Assembly (NCBI GenBank): GCA_021324255.1
Contig: JAJPJL010000027.1
Coordinates: 1-38,361, forward strand
From: Bacillota bacterium
Lineage (GTDB): Bacteria; Sysuimicrobiota; Sysuimicrobiia; Sysuimicrobiales; Segetimicrobiaceae
Reading direction: 5' to 3'
Length of the DNA stretch: 38,361 nucleotides
Position numbers and translations under genes: made by a program. Positions 16,548-24,622 of this stretch are shown here, piece after piece. Each line of letters begins with the position of its first letter. The first letter of the stretch is position 1. The notes beneath the pieces were generated by a model. That model was not told where the DNA came from, ran no database searches, and saw nothing but the letters and a program-made list of their open reading frames with translations.

Positions 16548-16687
16548 GCCTACGGCGTGAGCCAGAACGCGACCGACGCCTACCGATTCAGGGTTGTCGC
16601 TTTGTCCGCCGCGCAAGCGAAGATGCAGAGGCACACGTGCGCACCGCGGGCGTCGAACGCCCGCTGCCTACGGCGTGAGCCAGTACG
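16548..16687. repeat. Direct repeat, two 18-bp copies 118 bp apart
   Basis: The sequence GCCTACGGCGTGAGCCAG occurs at 16548-16565 and again at 16666-16683. Beyond it both copies have one differing base and then ACG, making 21 of 22 positions identical. The copies lie about 120-260 bp upstream of the Dpp-type binding-protein gene. Spaced repeats there could bind a regulator, or be the trace of a small duplication. The copy itself is not clearly palindromic. Confidence 0.7.
16646..16664. other. Perfect 8-bp GC hairpin
   Basis: GCGGGCGT (16646-16653) and ACGCCCGC (16657-16664) are exact reverse complements with a CGA loop. The hairpin ends two bases before the right-hand copy of the direct repeat. 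There is no T-run on either strand, so it is not a canonical terminator. Confidence 0.6.
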
Positions 16688-16837
16688 TCCGAGCAGATCC
16701 GGCCGACCCATCTACCCTCGTCAAACATCAAAGACGCTGCCCTAGCCCGCACCGAAGCGGGTTACGCCCGCGTGGCGCCGCCGTAGCGGATTCGCCGGCG
16801 CGGCACACAGCCAAGTCGCCCCGGGTCCGGTTTCGAA

Positions 16838-16857
16838 GTGCGCGAGGGAGCGCGCAC
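16838..16857 (-). terminator. Terminator-like hairpin after the aspartoacylase-like gene
   Basis: GTGCGCG (16838-16844) and CGCGCAC (16851-16857) form a perfect 7-bp stem with a 6-nt loop, 57 bp past the stop codon at 16914. On the minus strand it is followed only by TTCGAAA, not by a real T-run. It may still end the transcript or protect its 3' end. Confidence 0.35.
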
Positions 16858-16913
16858 CGAGGCAACGCAGTCGCACTCGCCCCGGCCGGCCGGCGCCGCG
16901 TCTTGGCCCTGCG

Positions 16914-17918
16914 TCACGCCGTGACCTCGCCGAGGATCTCCGCGAAGTAGACGCAGTACTCGCCGGGCAGGCCGACGTAGGGGTTGGTGCGCATGCCGAT
17001 GGTCTCGCCGTCATGGGGAGCCTTGACCTCCTCGACGACGTCCCCGTAGAGGTCGTGAATCCGCGCGAGGACGGTGCCGGCCGCCACCGGCTTGCGGAAG
17101 CCGAAGGCAGGATCGGGAAGCCAAAACCCGCCGGCATTGTTTTGCACGAGCCACTCGCGCCCAAGTTTCCACCGCCCGTTGCGCTCGACCCGCCCCGGCA
17201 GCATCTTGAGGTGGCGCATCAGGTTGAGGCAGCCGTCGGCAAGGTGGCGGGCGTTCTCGCGGAGCCGTGGCGGCGCGCTCTCGCACAGGCCGCCGAGCTC
17301 GATCACCAACGCCGGCTTGCCGCGCGCTCCCGCGACCGCCTCGATCGTCCCCGTCGCGGGACGCCGGTCCGGGGAGTAGGCGGGTTCGACGATCAGGTCC
17401 CAGCCCGGACCGAACGCCTTCGCGAGGTCCAGGGACGCCGGAACGTCGTTATGGTAGATGACCCGCGACATGTACCCCACGGTCCCGCCGGAATGGAGGC
17501 TCAGCACGATATCGGCGTGGGCGGAGAGCTGCTCGTGATACGCCCAGGCCAACCGCTCTGTCCCGCGGCCGTTGGGTTTGCCGGGGTAGATTCGGTTCAA
17601 ATCATGGTTGACACGGTCCAGGGGGTCGCCCCGCGCGGAATGCTTGGCGGCCGCCACGTTCAAGAGCGGCGCCAGCACCAGCGATCCCGAGAGGCGCTCC
17701 GCATCGACCTCCTGCCCGAGCATCCAACAGGCCACCGTGCCCTCCGGCTCGTCGCCGTGCGTCGCGCCGTCGATCCACAGCGTCGGGCCCTCGTGCGCGC
17801 CGCGCACCACGACCACCGGAACCTCCACGGGCCCGTCAAAGCCGCGTCCGGCCGCGATGACGCCCCGCGCCTTCGCCCCGGGGGCCGCGTCCGCGCTTCC
17901 GATTCTGAGCGACTGCAT
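16914..17918 (-). CDS. Zinc-dependent succinylglutamate desuccinylase/aspartoacylase family hydrolase
   Basis: 334-residue M14-like carboxypeptidase-fold enzyme that removes an acyl group from an N-acyl amino acid or cuts a related amide. Zinc ligands are visible as His54 and Glu57 in GATHGDEPEG and His142 in LSLHSGG. NHDLNRIYPG (about 104-113) provides the substrate-carboxylate-binding Arg, and Glu207 in ALVIELGG is the probable general base. The C-terminal part (about 245-330) is a small beta domain common in the wider family. It is the last gene of the polar amino acid transporter operon, 40 bp after the permease. This suggests the imported compound is an acylated amino acid or amino acid derivative such as ectoine-type N-acetyl-diaminobutyrate (inference). 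Exact substrate unknown. Confidence 0.9.
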   Translation of the reverse strand: MQSLRIGSADAAPGAKARGVIAAGRGFDGPVEVPVVVVRGAHEGPTLWIDGATHGDEPEGTVACWMLGQEVDAERLSGSLVLAPLLNVAAAKHSARGDPLDRVNHDLNRIYPGKPNGRGTERLAWAYHEQLSAHADIVLSLHSGGTVGYMSRVIYHNDVPASLDLAKAFGPGWDLIVEPAYSPDRRPATGTIEAVAGARGKPALVIELGGLCESAPPRLRENARHLADGCLNLMRHLKMLPGRVERNGRWKLGREWLVQNNAGGFWLPDPAFGFRKPVAAGTVLARIHDLYGDVVEEVKAPHDGETIGMRTNPYVGLPGEYCVYFAEILGEVTA

Positions 17919-17958
17919 GTCCCGTCACCTCGCTCCGAGCTGCCAAAGGCAGCCGTTC

Positions 17959-18648
17959 TCACTTGTGCGCCAGCGAGAGCCGGCCCTCGATCCAGCCCAC
18001 CGCGCCTTGCAGCATGATCACGAGCACGACATAGTACACTCCGGCGAGGCTGTACGCCATCAAGTTCTGAAACGTGGCGGCCGCGACGAGCTGCGCATCG
18101 CGCATGAGCTCCGTCACGCCGATCACCGACGCGAGCGACGTGCCCTTGAGCACGGCGATGAACTCGTTGCCGAGCGGGGGAAACGCGACCCGCGCGGACT
18201 GCGGCACGATGATGCGCCGCATGGCCAGCCAGTAGGACATGCCGAGCGATTGGGCGGCCTCCATCTGCTCGTGCGGGATCGACGCGATCGCGGAGCGGAT
18301 GATCTCCGTGGAGTAGGCGCCGCTGTTCACGCCAAAGGCGATCACCGCGGAGAGCACCCGGTTGTTCAGCGGCGCGAGGAATGCGGCGAGCGGCCGGATC
18401 CCCATCTGCTCCGCCCAACTCGGCAGGCCGAAGTACACGACGTAGAGCAGCACCAGCGGCGGGATGCCGCGAAAGAACGCCACGTAGGCGCTGACGATCG
18501 ACCGCGCGGCGCGGCTCCCGGATAGGCGACCGAGCGCGGCCGCGAGGCCGATCGCAACAGAGAGCAGCATCGACAGCGCCGTCACGGCGATCGCGACGAG
18601 GGTCCCCTGGAAGTACAGGGGGAGATAGTCTCGGGCAAATTGGAGCAT
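17959..18648 (-). CDS. Polar amino acid ABC transporter permease (HisM/GlnP family)
   Basis: 229-residue permease starting MLQFARDYLPLYFQGTLVAIAVTALSM, the standard opening of the His/Glu/Gln/Arg/opine family. FFRGIPPLVLLYVVYFGLP and the coupling loop EIIRSAIASIPHEQMEAAQSLGMS followed by RRIIVPQSARVAFPPLGNEFIAVLKGTSLASVIG are diagnostic. About five membrane helices. It follows the ATPase gene by 9 bp and precedes the hydrolase by 40 bp. Only one permease gene is present, so the channel is presumably a homodimer, as is usual in many of these systems. Confidence 0.95.
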   Translation of the reverse strand: MLQFARDYLPLYFQGTLVAIAVTALSMLLSVAIGLAAALGRLSGSRAARSIVSAYVAFFRGIPPLVLLYVVYFGLPSWAEQMGIRPLAAFLAPLNNRVLSAVIAFGVNSGAYSTEIIRSAIASIPHEQMEAAQSLGMSYWLAMRRIIVPQSARVAFPPLGNEFIAVLKGTSLASVIGVTELMRDAQLVAAATFQNLMAYSLAGVYYVVLVIMLQGAVGWIEGRLSLAHK

Positions 18649-18657
18649 GCCGCCCGG

Positions 18658-19548
18658 CTATCCGGGCCGACCGGGCACGGCGAACCGGCTGAGGAACGCT
18701 TCGATCCGCGGGGTCGCGGGCTTCATGAAAAAGTCGACCGCCGGCTGGTCGGCCACGATCCGTCCGGCCTCCATAAACACCACGCGGTCGGCAACGTCGC
18801 GGGCAAACGCCATCTCGTGGGTGACGATCACCATCGTCATGCCCTGCTGCGCGAGCCGCCGAATGACGGCCAGCACCTCACCGACGAGCTCCGGGTCGAG
18901 CGCGGAGGTAACCTCGTCGAACAGCATCAACTCGGGCTCCATGCACAGGGCGCGGGCGATCGCCACCCGTTGCTGCTGCCCGCCCGACAGCTGACCGGGA
19001 TACGCGTCGATCTTGTCCGTGAGCCCGACGAGCTCGAGCGCCGCCTTGGCCCGCTGGACGGCCTGCGTCCGCGGCACCTTGAGCACGTAGAGCGGCCCCT
19101 CGAGCAGGTTCCCCAGGACCGTGCGGTGGGGAAAGAGATTGAACCGTTGAAAGACCATGCCGATGCGCTTCCGGATCTCGTTCACCCGCGGCTCGGTGTC
19201 CGGCACCAGGCGGCCCTGGCGCTCCCGATAGCCGACCAGGCGCCCGTTGACGAGGACGCGGCCCGAGTCGTAGGGCACCAGGAAATTGATGCAGCGCAGG
19301 AGCGTGGTCTTCCCGGAGCCGCTCGGGCCCACCACCGCGACGGATTCCCCCCGGTTGACGATGAGGCTCACGTCCGACAGCGCCGCGATCGGGGGATGCC
19401 GGCCAAAGGTTTTGCCCACGCCGTTGAGCTCCAGCACGGGGCGCTCCGGGCGGGAGCCCCGGTCCCCGCGGTCCGGAGCCGGGAGGGGATCCCGGGGAGC
19501 GCCGGCTGCCTCCCGGCTCGCGGACACGAACCCGACCGTGCGATCCAT
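18658..19548 (-). CDS. Polar amino acid ABC transporter ATPase (GlnQ/HisP family)
   Basis: The ATPase that powers the adjacent permease. Core motifs: Walker A GPSGSGKTT, the family-specific RIGMVFQRFNLFPHRTVLGN, signature QLSGGQQQRVAIARALCMEPELMLFDEVTSALDPELVGEVL. The usual DEPT reads DEVT, a variant known in this family. From the ATG at 19548 (3 bp after the binding-protein stop) the product has 296 residues with a 37-residue Arg/Pro/Asp-rich leader that relatives lack. A GTG at 19437, with GGAG 6 nt upstream, would give a normal 259-residue protein starting at VLELNGVGKTFG. I keep the upstream start because of the tight gene spacing, but the shorter form is quite possible. Confidence 0.93.
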   Translation of the reverse strand: MDRTVGFVSASREAAGAPRDPLPAPDRGDRGSRPERPVLELNGVGKTFGRHPPIAALSDVSLIVNRGESVAVVGPSGSGKTTLLRCINFLVPYDSGRVLVNGRLVGYRERQGRLVPDTEPRVNEIRKRIGMVFQRFNLFPHRTVLGNLLEGPLYVLKVPRTQAVQRAKAALELVGLTDKIDAYPGQLSGGQQQRVAIARALCMEPELMLFDEVTSALDPELVGEVLAVIRRLAQQGMTMVIVTHEMAFARDVADRVVFMEAGRIVADQPAVDFFMKPATPRIEAFLSRFAVPGRPG

Positions 19549-19551
19549 CCG

Positions 19552-20346
19552 CTACTGCGCGGGGATCATCTTCACGTTGCCGTACCATTTCCGATTGATC
19601 CGCTCGAGCGACCCGTCTTTCATCATCGCGCCGATCGCCGCGTTGATCGCCTCCCGGAGTGGGGCGTCGTCCTTGCGCAGCGCCACGGCGGTGTACGAGG
19701 GTTGTCCGGTGAGGTCCTGATTGGTGACGCGCAGCTTGCCGGGGAACACCGTCTTCGTCGTGTAGCCCGCGTTGACGCTCTCGATCGCCACGACGTCGAG
19801 CCGGCCCAAGATCAGGTCGTTGTACTCATCGGCGACCGTATTGTAGCTCACCGGCCGGACGCCGGGCATCGCGGCGACCGCCTGCGCAGCGGCGGTGCTC
19901 ACCATCACGCCGACTTTGAGCTTTGCCAGGTCCGCTCGCCCGGGGTTGAACGTCGCCGGGCTGTTAGCCCGCACCACGGTCGTGATCGTCTGGAACGCGT
20001 ACGGGCGGGAAAACGCCACCACTTCCTTGCGCTTGTCGGTGATCACCATGGCCGTGATCGCGTCGATCTTGTGGGCGAGCAGCGCCGGGATGATGCCGTC
20101 CCACGCGACGCCCTCGTAGTGCAGCGGTACGCCGAGGTGCGACGCCAGCGAGGTCGCAAAATCGACGTCCGAGCCGACCATCTTTCCCGACTTTTCGGTC
20201 CAGGACGTCGGCCGGTAGTCCGGATCCGCCCCGACGCGCAGCACCGACAGCGGCGCCGTCGCCGCGCCCGGGAGTGCCGAACCGGCCACCAGCAAGAGGC
20301 CGAGACACACCGCAAGAGCCGCCGAAACTCGCCTGGTCACCCCCAC
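19552..20346 (-). CDS. Polar amino acid ABC transporter substrate-binding protein (SBP family 3)
   Basis: Periplasmic binding protein of the HisJ/GlnH/ArtJ type, 264 residues from the GTG at 20346. GGAGGT lies 6 nt upstream of that codon, better than the neighbouring in-frame GTGs at 20352 and 20340 or the longer open frame. A Sec signal without lipobox covers about residues 1-29 (to AATA). Family marks: LRVGADPDYRPTSW, SDVDFATSLASHLG, DAITAMVITDKRKEVVAFSRPY, LKVGVMVSTAAAQAV, and a C-terminal DGSLERINRKWYG. First gene of the operon that continues with ATPase, permease and aspartoacylase-like hydrolase. The 187-bp gap upstream contains a strong terminator hairpin and no promoter that I can see between that hairpin and the start. 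Confidence 0.93.
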   Translation of the reverse strand: MGVTRRVSAALAVCLGLLLVAGSALPGAATAPLSVLRVGADPDYRPTSWTEKSGKMVGSDVDFATSLASHLGVPLHYEGVAWDGIIPALLAHKIDAITAMVITDKRKEVVAFSRPYAFQTITTVVRANSPATFNPGRADLAKLKVGVMVSTAAAQAVAAMPGVRPVSYNTVADEYNDLILGRLDVVAIESVNAGYTTKTVFPGKLRVTNQDLTGQPSYTAVALRKDDAPLREAINAAIGAMMKDGSLERINRKWYGNVKMIPAQ

Positions 20347-20386
20347 ATCCACACCTCCCTTGATGTCGTCGGCGCGCCGCGGCGCC

Positions 20387-20421
20387 AAACAAAACGGAGC
20401 CGCCGGTGTCGCGGTGGCTCC
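20387..20421 (-). terminator. Rho-independent terminator / possible leader attenuator ahead of the amino acid transporter operon
   Basis: On the minus strand GGAGCCACC (20421-20413) pairs with GGCGGCTCC (20404-20396) in a 9-bp stem with one G-U pair and an 8-nt loop. GTTTTGTTT follows. It lies 113 nt after the hyuB stop and about 50 nt before the binding-protein start. It may simply end the hyu operon. But no promoter is visible between it and the transporter gene, so that gene probably depends on read-through, as in attenuation. The 5' arm and loop read AGGGAGCCACCGCG (20423-20410), close to the T-box consensus AGGGUGGNACCGCG. Confidence 0.7.
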
Positions 20422-20533
20422 CTCGCTGCTTCCGTCTCTAAGCCGCAACTCCGCCCGTGGTTCGATGGCGCGGGCGGACGATCCTGCGGCGACCCGGGTC
20501 CCCGGGCGAGGTCAGCATCGTGAATAAGGGCGT

Positions 20534-22567
20534 TCATCGCTCCCCGGGCGCCGCCACCTTCCACCCGGCGTGGCCCATCTCGCCGAGGACGCGATCGAAC
20601 AATCGCGCGAGGTCGGCTTCGCGCACGGCACGGCCCGACGCGGCGTCCTCGTCGACCAGCGCGCAGACGCGCTCGCGCAGCAGCGTGCGCATCCGCGGCG
20701 GGTAGGGCTCGAGCCTGCGATTCAGCGCGGTGACCAGCGCGTCGGACCAGAGGCGCTCGTGCGCCTCGCGCTCAGGCCCGAAGTCGAAGTCGAGGAGCGG
20801 GCGCCGCTCGCCCCGGAGCGCCGCCCGCCGCGCGTCCGTCGCCGCCGCGTCCACGCGCAGATCCTCCGTGATCACGACGCCGTAGTCGCGCGCGGCGCTT
20901 GCGCGGCTGACGACGCCGCGCCGGACATCCCCGAGGACCGCTGCCGTATCGCGCGCGAGCGGATCGCCGTACCCGCCGCCGCCCGGCGTCCCGATCCGCA
21001 GCACGTCGCCGAACGCCAGATGCAAGACGTCGATCTTGCCCACGTCGCGCTCGCGCCGTGTGCCGGGGTTGAGCAGGGTGTAACCGAGCGCGCCCGGCCG
21101 CCCGCCGAGCCGCCCCCACGGCCGGAAGCGGTACCGGTCCATCGCGCGCGACGTCGCGGTGGCCTCGGGCGCGAGGACCTCCATCTCGATCTCCAGGCCC
21201 GCACCGCCGCGATACCGTCCCGCGCCGCCCGAATCGGGGCGCAGCCGGTAGCGCCGGATGCGGACGGGCATGTCGGCCTCGATGGCTTCGACGGGAATGT
21301 TACGGAGAAATCCGATGGAGAAATCGATGCCGTCGATGCCGTCCTTGGTGGGGCGGCCGCCCGAGCCGCCGCAGAGCGGTTGGATCACGCTAACCCTGCT
21401 TTGCCCCGTCTCGAAGTCCGGGACCCGCAGCAGAAAGATGGAGCCCTGGCCCGCGCCCGCGGCGGGCACGATCGCGGGACAGGCCTGCGCGAGCGCGCCC
21501 ATGACCACGTCCACGAGGCGGATCTGCGTGGCCGACCGGTTGCCGACCGCGACGCCCGGTTCCGGATTGAGCACGCTGCCGCGCGGGACCTCGACCGCAA
21601 CCGGCCGGGCCAGCCCCGAATTGTAGGCGATACCGGCGCGGACCGAGCGCAGAAACCCGACCAGCGAGAAAACGAACTGCCAGTGTCCGCGACGCGAATG
21701 GGACGGCAGGTTGTAGGACTGGCGGGTCTGCGGATCGGTGTCCGCAAAATCCAGCGTCACACCGCCGCGCTCCACCGTCATGGCGACCTTGAGGCGGATC
21801 GCGCGGCCGCCGCCGGAGTCGCCCTCCAGATAATCCCAAAAGACGTACGTGCCGTCGGGCACCCGGGCAAACTCCTCCCGCGCCTGCTCCTCCGCGTAGT
21901 CGAGCACGTCCGCGATGCCCGAGCGGACCGTCTCGACCCCGTACCGGCCGATGAGCGCGGCGACGCGTTGCTCGGCGCGGGACAGCCCCGACACCATCGC
22001 TTTGATATCGCCCCAGTTTTGCTCGGGAATGCGGCAGTTCGCCCTGATGATCGCGAGCAGCTCGTCGTTGAGCGCGCCGCGGCGGAAGAGCTTGGAGACC
22101 GGGATGCGCAGCCCCTCCTGATAGATCTCGTGGCTTGACGGCGCGATGCTCCCCGGCACGACGCCGCCGACGTCCGACGAGTGGACGAAGGCCCAGGTGT
22201 AGCAGACCACGCGGCCCTCGTGGAAGACGGGCTTCCACACGTAGATGTCGGGCAGGTGCGTCGCCATCCCGCCTGTGTTCCACACGTCGTTGGAGATGAA
22301 CACGTCGCCCTCGTCCATGCCGAGCGCGAGCGACCGCCGGATGGCGACGTCGCACGGTACGCCGACCATGAGGGCGACGCCGGTGTTCATCGGCGCGCAC
22401 ACCACCTCGCCGTCCGTGGACACGAGCGCCGCGCCGAAGTCCGATGTTTCCTTGACAAAGACGGTGTGGCCGGCGCGCAGCACGAGCGACGCCATCTCAT
22501 CTGCGATCGCCTGGAACCGATTGCGGAGCACCTCGAGCATGATCGGGCTCGTCCGGCGCGAGGTCAT
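20534..22567 (-). CDS. hyuB: Hydantoinase B / oxoprolinase-type subunit HyuB
   Basis: 677-residue HyuB-family protein. The open frame runs far upstream inside hyuA, but the ATG at 22567 overlaps the hyuA stop by 4 bp (ATGA) and is where the family sequence begins: ITLEVLRN-like PIMLEVLRNRFQAIADEMA, then VKETSDFGAALVSTDGEVV. Other marks: GDVFISNDVWNTGGMATHLPD, TWAFVHSSDVGGVVPGS, FWDYLEGDSGGG, NRSATQIRLVDVV, IPVEAIEADMPVRIRRYRLRPDSGGAGRYRGG and TPGGGGYGDP near the C-terminus. With HyuA it forms an ATP-dependent enzyme opening cyclic amides (N-methylhydantoin, 5-oxoproline) or carboxylating ketones in related complexes. About 130 residues follow TPGGGGYGDP. Confidence 0.93.
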   Translation of the reverse strand: MTSRRTSPIMLEVLRNRFQAIADEMASLVLRAGHTVFVKETSDFGAALVSTDGEVVCAPMNTGVALMVGVPCDVAIRRSLALGMDEGDVFISNDVWNTGGMATHLPDIYVWKPVFHEGRVVCYTWAFVHSSDVGGVVPGSIAPSSHEIYQEGLRIPVSKLFRRGALNDELLAIIRANCRIPEQNWGDIKAMVSGLSRAEQRVAALIGRYGVETVRSGIADVLDYAEEQAREEFARVPDGTYVFWDYLEGDSGGGRAIRLKVAMTVERGGVTLDFADTDPQTRQSYNLPSHSRRGHWQFVFSLVGFLRSVRAGIAYNSGLARPVAVEVPRGSVLNPEPGVAVGNRSATQIRLVDVVMGALAQACPAIVPAAGAGQGSIFLLRVPDFETGQSRVSVIQPLCGGSGGRPTKDGIDGIDFSIGFLRNIPVEAIEADMPVRIRRYRLRPDSGGAGRYRGGAGLEIEMEVLAPEATATSRAMDRYRFRPWGRLGGRPGALGYTLLNPGTRRERDVGKIDVLHLAFGDVLRIGTPGGGGYGDPLARDTAAVLGDVRRGVVSRASAARDYGVVITEDLRVDAAATDARRAALRGERRPLLDFDFGPEREAHERLWSDALVTALNRRLEPYPPRMRTLLRERVCALVDEDAASGRAVREADLARLFDRVLGEMGHAGWKVAAPGER

Positions 22568-24615
22568 CGGGGAATCGCCTCGAGGATCACGTTCCACCGC
22601 GGATCGACGCGCGCGCCGAAGCCCGCGGGCACGATCGTCGTGGTGTCGTCCTGCTCGATGACGGCCGGTCCGGCCAGGCGATCGCCGGGACGCAGCGCGG
22701 CGCGCCGGTACACCGCCGCCTCGACCGTGCCGCCGCCCCAATAGAGGCGGCGCCGCCCCGTGGGACCGGCCGGCGCCGCCCTGCGGTCGTCCGCGCTCGC
22801 GGCCGCGACGTGCGGCTTGGGCGTCACGCCCACGGCCTGCAGCCTGAGGTCCACCATCTCGACGGGCGCGTCGCGGTCGACGTAGCCGTAGACGTCGTGA
22901 TAGACGCGGTAAAAGGCCTCGAGAACGGGCGTGAGCGTGTCGCCGCAGCGGGCCGGCAACGGGGTCGTGAGCTCGAAGGACTGGCCGACGTACCGCATGT
23001 CCGCAGATCGCTCGAACCGGTGGGCCGCGACCGCCAGGCCTTCGCGGTGAAGCCATGCCGCGGCCTCCGCCTCCAGGTCGAGGAACGCCCGCTCGAGCGC
23101 GGCCGGCTCCAGCCGATCGCACCGCGCGCCCAGGACGCGCACAAAGTCCGCCCTGAGGTCCGCAACAAGGCACCCCAGCGCGCAGAGCGCGCCGGGGACG
23201 CGCGGGACGATCACGCGCGGCAGCCCAAGCTCGCGCGCGAGCAGGCACGCGTGCGTGGGCCCGGCGCCGCCGTAGGCGACGATCGCGTACTCCTCGGCGT
23301 TGACGCCGCGGCTCGTGAGAAACGGCGTGAACCGCGCGTACATGTTGGCGGTCGCGACCTCGGTGATCGCCCAGGCCGCTTCCTCGACGCCCATGCCGAG
23401 CCGGTCGCCGAGGCGCGCGAGCGCGTCGCGGGCCAGTGCCGGCGCGATCGACACGCCGCCTCCGGCGAACCGCTCCGGGTTGAGCCAGCCCAGCGCGACG
23501 TACGCGTCCGTCACGGTCGGCTCGGCGCCGCCGCGCGCGTAGCATGCCGGCCCAGGCTCGGACCCCGCGCTGTGGGGACCGACCTTGAGGATGCCCGCCC
23601 GATCGACCCATGCCACCGACCCGCCGCCCGCGCCGACCGACTTGATGTCGATCGAGGGCATGAGAATCGGAAAGTCGCCCGCCTGCGCCTCCGTGGAGTA
23701 GATCGGGCGGTCCGTGACGACGGAGACATCCGCGCTGGTCCCGCCCATGTCGAACGTGATGACGTTGGGGTAGCCAGCCTGCGAGGCAACCCAATGGGCG
23801 CCGATGACCCCGGACGCGGGCCCGGAGAACAGCGTCTCCACGGGGCGCTCGCCCGCGGTGCGGGCGGTCATGACGCCGCCGTTCGACTTGGTGGAGAGGA
23901 TCGCCGAGGGGACGCCGAGGCGTCGTACGTCGCGCTCCAAGGCGTGGAAATACCCGCGCATCCGTTCCCCCACGTGGGCATTGATCACCGTCAACAGCGC
24001 CCGCTCGTACTCTCGCCGCTGCGGCCACACCTCGCTCGACGAGCACACGAACAGACCGGGGAACCGCTCGGCGAGCCGCTGCTTCGATGCGGCTTCGTGC
24101 ACGTCGCTTGCGTACGCGTGGAGAAAGCAGACGGCGAGCGCGCGGCAGCCGGCGGCCGCGAGCTCTCCTGCCCGTGTCTCCACCTGGGCCAGGTCCAGCG
24201 GGCGCTCGACGGCGCCGGTCGGTCCGAGGCGCTCGTCGATGCCGCGCACCGCTTCGCGCGGCACGAGCGGCGCAGGCGGCTCCGTAAAGAAGTTCTGCGG
24301 ATCGGGCAGCCGCAGGCGCCGGATCTCCAGGATGTCTTCCATGCCGCTCGTCACGAGCAGGCCGACGGCGCTCCCCGAGCGCTCGATGAGCGTGTTGACG
24401 GCGAGGGTGGTCCCGTGGACGAAGTAGCGGATGGCGGCCGGGTCGATCGCGAGGCGCGCCGCCAGTGTCCGGAGGCCCTGGGTGACGGCCGCGGCCGGCG
24501 CGCGCGGCGTCGTCGGCACCTTGAGCACCTCGACGCCTCCTGATCCTTCATCGAGCAGGACAACGTCCGTGAACGTGCCGCCGATGTCCACCCCGAGACG
24601 GAAGCGCGGCTCCAT
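22564..24615 (-). CDS. hyuA: Hydantoinase A / oxoprolinase-type subunit HyuA
   Basis: 683-residue HyuA-family subunit with an actin-like ATPase fold. It begins RLGVDIGGTFTDVVLLDEGSG (phosphate-1 loop). YFVHGTTLAVNTLIERSG, VTSGMEDILEIRRLRLPDPQNFF and ITFDMGGTSADVSVV (phosphate-2) follow. GAGGGSVAWVD, GPACYARGG and EYAIVAYGGAGPTHACLLAREL are canonical. It starts 7 bp after the Asp-box protein gene and overlaps hyuB by 4 bp. Together they likely hydrolyse a cyclic amide in the cytoplasm at the cost of ATP. Upstream Dpp-type transport genes in the same direction suggest uptake of that compound (inference). 5-Oxoprolinase, N-methylhydantoinase and acetone carboxylase-like subunits share this fold, so the substrate is open. 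Confidence 0.94.
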   Translation of the reverse strand: MEPRFRLGVDIGGTFTDVVLLDEGSGGVEVLKVPTTPRAPAAAVTQGLRTLAARLAIDPAAIRYFVHGTTLAVNTLIERSGSAVGLLVTSGMEDILEIRRLRLPDPQNFFTEPPAPLVPREAVRGIDERLGPTGAVERPLDLAQVETRAGELAAAGCRALAVCFLHAYASDVHEAASKQRLAERFPGLFVCSSSEVWPQRREYERALLTVINAHVGERMRGYFHALERDVRRLGVPSAILSTKSNGGVMTARTAGERPVETLFSGPASGVIGAHWVASQAGYPNVITFDMGGTSADVSVVTDRPIYSTEAQAGDFPILMPSIDIKSVGAGGGSVAWVDRAGILKVGPHSAGSEPGPACYARGGAEPTVTDAYVALGWLNPERFAGGGVSIAPALARDALARLGDRLGMGVEEAAWAITEVATANMYARFTPFLTSRGVNAEEYAIVAYGGAGPTHACLLARELGLPRVIVPRVPGALCALGCLVADLRADFVRVLGARCDRLEPAALERAFLDLEAEAAAWLHREGLAVAAHRFERSADMRYVGQSFELTTPLPARCGDTLTPVLEAFYRVYHDVYGYVDRDAPVEMVDLRLQAVGVTPKPHVAAASADDRRAAPAGPTGRRRLYWGGGTVEAAVYRRAALRPGDRLAGPAVIEQDDTTTIVPAGFGARVDPRWNVILEAIPR

Positions 24616-24622
24616 CGTCGCG

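Larger units (their letters stand above)
16426..16913. other. 488-bp gene-free leader region with repeats and hairpins
   Basis: No reading frame in this stretch has codon pattern, ribosome-binding site or motif that I would call a gene. It separates the aspartoacylase-like gene (ending at 16914) from the Dpp-type binding protein (starting at 16425), both on the minus strand, so it must hold the terminator of one operon and the promoter of the next. It contains an 18-bp direct repeat, two perfect GC hairpins, and three short arms at 16746-16750, 16757-16761 and 16767-16771 (CCCGC, GCGGG, CCCGC) that could pair in two exclusive ways. I could not find a convincing -35/-10 pair. Confidence 0.6.

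Noticed and set aside
16548-16687. The direct repeat as an att site or the start of a CRISPR array
   Set aside because: Only two copies, no integrase, tRNA or cas gene nearby, and the spacing is too large for a CRISPR unit.
18658-19548. DEVT instead of DEPT in the amino acid transporter ATPase as a loss-of-function change
   Set aside because: The variant is known in GlnQ-type ATPases, and all catalytic motifs are intact.
22568-24046. Upstream extension of the hyuB frame inside hyuA, suggesting a much longer protein
   Set aside because: The extension lies entirely within the well-supported hyuA gene in another frame and is low-complexity. Family sequence starts at the ATG at 22567.
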